A stretch of DNA of 64,000 nucleotides, from contig NZ_JAUIRR010000003.1 of NCBI RefSeq assembly GCF_030577135.1, forward strand, positions 1-64,000. Direction: 5' to 3'. The stretch's first letter is position 1. Every line of letters starts with the position of its first letter. The DNA is from Sulfurimonas sp. hsl 1-7. GTDB lineage: Bacteria > Campylobacterota > Campylobacteria > Campylobacterales > Sulfurimonadaceae. The translations under genes were made by a program, and so were the position numbers. Below, one piece after another: positions 63,769-64,000 of the stretch. The notes beneath the pieces were generated by a model. It was given only the letters and a program-made list of their open reading frames with translations, did not search any database and had not been told where the DNA came from.

Positions 63769-64000
63769 ATGAATATATCTTTAACTGGTAGAGGTTTAGA
63801 ACTTACAGATACTATCAAAGATCATATGAGAAGCTCGATCGAAGCTCTTAAAAAATACAATATGGACATCATCTCTGCAAACGCAGTTGCAAGTTCTCAA
63901 CACAAAAAAGGGAAAGAGCATTTTAATGTTGAGTTTGTTTTAAATCTTCCTCAAAAACATACTATTGTTATTAGTCAAAATGACGGCGACCTTCATGCTG
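63769..64000 (+). CDS. hpf: Ribosome hibernation promoting factor, N-terminal part (gene runs off the window)
   Basis: The frame opens at ATG 63769, 8 bases after an AAGG site, and is open to the window end (77 codons). It starts MNISLTGRGLELTDTIKDHM, matching the HPF/YfiA ribosome-associated family that dimerises or inactivates 70S ribosomes in stationary phase. The rest of the gene, and whether it is the long or short form, cannot be seen. Confidence 0.88.
   Translation, partial: MNISLTGRGLELTDTIKDHMRSSIEALKKYNMDIISANAVASSQHKKGKEHFNVEFVLNLPQKHTIVISQNDGDLHA

Noticed and set aside
1-64000. CRISPR arrays, insertion sequences, prophage or integrase genes
   Set aside because: No regular direct-repeat arrays, transposase or integrase motifs were seen in any reading frame inspected.

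Overview
The window reads as a chromosomal segment of a Campylobacterota (epsilonproteobacterial) bacterium, probably a free-living Sulfurimonas-like organism. Supporting signs are the AT-rich DNA, long chains of overlapping minus-strand housekeeping genes, an ATP synthase c subunit with a signal-peptide-like extension, a 6S-type RNA directly upstream of purD, a DUF4492-cydAB oxidase operon, prepilins with an AFTM(I/L)EL cleavage context, and abundant PAS, GGDEF and HD-GYP sensors. The genus is an inference; no rRNA gene lies inside the window.

Layout. Bases 1-95 hold a promoter and structured leader pointing left out of the window, probably of an rRNA operon, followed by about 600 bases of AT-rich spacer. 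From 707 to 4369 on the minus strand lies ffh, a roughly 140-base inverted-repeat element, and rpsP-khpA-rimM-trmD-rplS. From 4470 to 15537 (minus) runs a dense chain from a UvrD/Rep helicase through truB, csrA, ispE, smpB, a cell-wall peptidase, TPR, Nif3, zinc-ribbon protein, waaA, a pseudouridine synthase, a DUF429/GIY-YIG fusion, DUF188 and a YgjP metalloprotease. A LysR gene, a candidate SspB-like ClpX adaptor, an aminotransferase IV protein, cysK and a low-molecular-weight phosphatase follow.

19394-25831 (minus) is a four-gene cyclic-di-GMP signalling block: a PAS-GGDEF-EAL protein, a heme NO/O2 sensor (H-NOX), a PAS-HD-GYP phosphodiesterase and a GGDEF protein with two periplasmic binding domains. 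A DUF134 regulator then diverges from a cytochrome bd operon (DUF4492, cydA, cydB, an unlisted 37-residue CydX-like peptide, a NifX-type protein). An outer-membrane barrel, tRNA-Leu(GAG), atpE and a FIST-PAS-HD-GYP protein come next.

34215-46616 (minus) carries pnp, a phosphoribosyltransferase, lptD, an RDD protein, purD with the 6S RNA upstream, hemD, guaA, nhaD, nadB and a small LptM-like lipoprotein. On the plus strand follow a DUF721/DciA-like gene, uvrC, and a phosphorelay cassette (Aer-type PAS protein, dual-Hpt protein, NIT-domain hybrid kinase, CheY-like regulator). lon and bamD are on the minus strand. The window ends with an MshQ-like giant secreted protein, two pseudopilins, a PilX-like protein and the start of a ribosome hibernation factor gene.

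The strongest undescribed candidates are the long inverted-repeat element ahead of rpsP, the SspB-like adaptor, the DUF134-cyd operator with its small subunit, the H-NOX/c-di-GMP operon, and the phosphorelay with one histidine-less Hpt domain. All function calls come from reading motifs; no database search was run.
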